Assembly: GCF_000614145.1 (NCBI RefSeq) | Contig: NZ_BAKK01000026.1 | Span: 1 to 62,125, forward strand | DNA: 62,125 nt | Direction: 5' to 3' | Source of the DNA: Bacteroides faecichinchillae JCM 17102 | Lineage (GTDB): Bacteria > Bacteroidota > Bacteroidia > Bacteroidales > Bacteroidaceae | Shown here: positions 60,145-62,125 of the stretch, one piece after another | How the letters are laid out: every line of letters begins with the position of its first letter | Position numbering within the stretch: the stretch's first letter is position 1 | Position numbers and translations under genes: made by a program | The notes under the pieces: model-generated | Databases searched by the model: none | What the model was told of the DNA's origin: nothing | Seen by the model: the letters and a program-made list of their open reading frames with translations, nothing else

Positions 60145-62069
60145 ATGAATATTATAAATTTAGGAATTCTTGCTCACATTGATGCAGGAAAAACTTCCGT
60201 AACCGAGAATCTGCTGTTTGCCAGTGGAGCAACGGAAAAGTGCGGCCGTGTGGATAATGGTGACACCATAACGGACTCTATGGATATAGAGAAACGTAGA
60301 GGAATTACTGTCCGGGCTTCTACGACATCTATTATCTGGAATGGAGTGAAATGCAATATCATTGACACTCCGGGACACATGGATTTTATTGCGGAAGTGG
60401 AGCGGACATTCAAAATGCTTGATGGAGCAGTCCTCATCTTATCCGCAAAGGAAGGCATACAAGCGCAGACAAAGTTGCTGTTCAGTACTTTACAAAAGCT
60501 GCAAATCCCGACAATTATATTTATCAATAAGATTGACCGTGCCGGTGTGAATTTGGAGCGTTTGTATATGGATATAAAAACAAATCTGTCGCAAGATGTC
60601 CTGTTTATGCAAACTGTTGTCGATGGATCGGTTTATCCGGTTTGCTCCCAAACATATATAAAGGAAGAATACAAAGAATTTGTATGCAACCATGACGACG
60701 ATATATTAGAACGATATTTGGCGGATAGCGAAATTTCACCGGCTGATTATTGGAATACGATAATCGCTCTTGTGGCAAAAGCCAAAGTCTATCCGGTGCT
60801 ACATGGATCAGCAATGTTCAATATCGGTATCAATGAGTTGTTGGACGCCATTTCTTCTTTTATACTTCCTCCGGCATCAGTCTCAAACAGACTTTCAGCT
60901 TATCTCTATAAGATAGAGCATGACCCCAAAGGGCATAAAAGAAGTTTTCTTAAAATAATTGACGGAAGTCTGAGACTTCGAGACGTTGTAAGAATCAACG
61001 ATTCGGAAAAATTCATCAAGATTAAAAATCTAAAGACTATTTATCAGGGCAGAGAGATAAATGTTGATGAAGTGGGTGCCAATGATATCGCGATTGTAGA
61101 AGATATAGAAGATTTTCGAATCGGAGATTATTTAGGTGCTAAACCTTGTTTGATTCAAGGATTATCTCATCAGCATCCCGCTCTCAAATCCTCCGTCCGG
61201 CCAAATAAGCCCGAAGAGAGAAGCAAGGTGATATCCGCTCTGAATACATTGTGGATTGAAGACCCGTCTTTGTCCTTTTCCATAAACTCATATAGTGATG
61301 AATTGGAAATCTCGTTATATGGTTTGACCCAAAAGGAAATCATACAGACATTGCTGGAAGAACGATTTTCCGTAAAGGTCCATTTTGATGAGATCAAGAC
61401 TATCTACAAAGAACGACCTATAAAAAAGGTCAATAAGATTATTCAGATCGAAGTACCACCCAACCCTTACTGGGCCACAATAGGGCTGACTCTTGAACCC
61501 TTACCGTTAGGGGCAGGGTTGCAAATCGAAAGTGACATCTCCTATGGTTATCTGAACCATTCTTTTCAAAATGCCGTTTTTGAAGGGATTCGTATGTCTT
61601 GCCAATCTGGTTTACATGGATGGGAAGTGACAGATCTGAAAGTAACTTTTACTCAAGCCGAGTATTATAGCCCGGTAAGTACACCTGCTGATTTCAGACA
61701 GCTGACCCCTTATGTCTTCAGGCTGGCTTTGCAACAGTCAGGTGTGGACATTCTCGAACCGATGCTCTGTTTTGAGTTGCAGATACCCCAAGTAGCGAGT
61801 TCCAAAGCTATTACAGATTTGCAAAAACTGATGTCTGAGATTGAAGACATCAGTTGTAATAATGAGTGGTGTCATATTAAAGGGAAAGTTCCATTAAATA
61901 CAAGTAAAGACTATGCCTCAGAAGTAAGTTCGTACACTAAGGCTTAGGCATTTTTATGGTTAAGCCATGTGGGTATCAAATAACAAAAGACGGTTATTCT
62001 GATAATATCCGCATGAACGAAAAAGATAAACTTTTATTCATGTTCCAAAAATCAATGTCATTAAAATAA
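60145..62069 (+). CDS. tetQ: Tetracycline resistance ribosomal protection protein TetQ (one frameshift)
   Basis: From the ATG at 60145, restoring one G near 61941 (AAGGCTTAG) gives exactly 641 residues, the length of TetQ. EF-G-like G domain motifs: [16 protein letters not shown] (G1), RGITVRAS (G2), DTPGHMDF (G3) and NKIDRAG (G4). Domain IV has the loop that displaces tetracycline from the ribosome. An in-frame GTG at 60097 would add 16 residues. As written, the frame ends at 61947 and loses about the last 41 residues. Its stop overlaps the rteA start. Because only the tail is lost and the homopolymer is short, sequencing error is likely. Confidence 0.93.
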
Positions 62070-62125
62070 TGGAGCGGTCAGGAAATTTCTATAAGGCAAT
62101 ACGGTTGGGATATATACTTATCTCC
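62069..62125 (+). CDS. rteA: RteA sensor histidine kinase, N-terminal fragment (window edge)
   Basis: The first 19 codons ([19 protein letters not shown]) match the start of RteA, the sensor kinase of the CTnDOT transfer cascade. The beginning of its first transmembrane helix is visible. The ATG overlaps the tetQ stop (TAATG), which implies translational coupling with tetQ. The rest is outside the window. Confidence 0.8.
   Translation, partial: MERSGNFYKAIRLGYILIS

Larger units (their letters stand above)
45762..62125 (+). mobile_element. CTnDOT/CTnERL-family conjugative transposon (left part, runs off the window)
   Basis: Gene content and order match the family: IntDOT-like integrase, orf2, small helix-turn-helix genes, xis2c-xis2d-orf3-exc, methylase/helicase, tetQ, rteA. 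GC content jumps at the integrase and falls again around tetQ. No ermF region lies between int and tetQ, which is closer to CTnERL than to CTnDOT. Transfer genes and the other end are outside the window. Confidence 0.9.

Overview
The window is a piece of a Bacteroides chromosome, probably close to B. thetaiotaomicron, B. ovatus or relatives. The evidence is repeated TAnnTTTG -7 promoter elements, weak Shine-Dalgarno sites, serine-type sulfatases beside GH20/GH2/GH29 glycosidases, and a CTnDOT/CTnERL-type conjugative transposon with tetQ. From 1 to about 45.76 kb the DNA is AT-rich host sequence. From 45.76 kb to the right edge it is the transposon: GC-rich up to about 59.5 kb, AT-rich around tetQ.

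Region 1 (1-14262) is the most unusual part: a GG-leader secretion cluster with glycosyltransferases. A leftward operon encodes a complete type I export machine (HlyD-like adaptor, C39-peptidase ABC transporter, TolC-like pore). Rightward genes encode a two-domain glycosyltransferase, a LanC-like protein, and a cargo with a double-glycine leader, a Gly/Tyr/Asp-rich middle and a papain-like C-terminal domain. A secreted protein of unknown function follows, then a GT32 glycosyltransferase, a second LanC-like protein and UDP-galactopyranose mutase. Each glycosyltransferase is directly followed by a LanC-like gene, and neither LanC-like protein shows the zinc ligands of a lanthionine cyclase. A dead copy of the leader lies near 1 kb, beside a paralogue of the secreted protein.

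Region 2 (14.5-45.73 kb) is core and niche genome. It holds gpmA and fbaB with an internally deleted transaldolase relic, a sulfatase, an AmgK-like kinase fused to a RapZ C-terminal domain plus a MurU-like nucleotidyltransferase, and a five-gene run for sulfated, fucosylated host glycans (S1 sulfatase, GH20, GH2, GH29, S1 sulfatase). Next come an MscS channel, pepD, an OmpH/Skp-like protein, an FtsB/DivIC-like protein, dnaX and a PspC protein. Then come tRNA-His with an integrase relic beside it, capA, folD, a TlpA-like thioredoxin, a DUF4886 protein and ffh.

Region 3 (45.76-62.1 kb) is the transposon. Its junction lies at a GTAACTTTGC core that is also the -7 element of ffh. It carries an IntDOT-like integrase, orf2, small helix-turn-helix genes including the xis2c-xis2d-orf3-exc excision operon, a DUF1896 gene, a very large N6-methylase/helicase gene, then tetQ with its leader and the first codons of rteA.

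Caution: ten single-base indels, mostly in short homopolymers, split seven otherwise intact genes across both host and transposon DNA, including tetQ, exc and a lacZ-type gene. Consensus sequencing error is the simplest explanation, so these are annotated as single genes with frameshifts noted.
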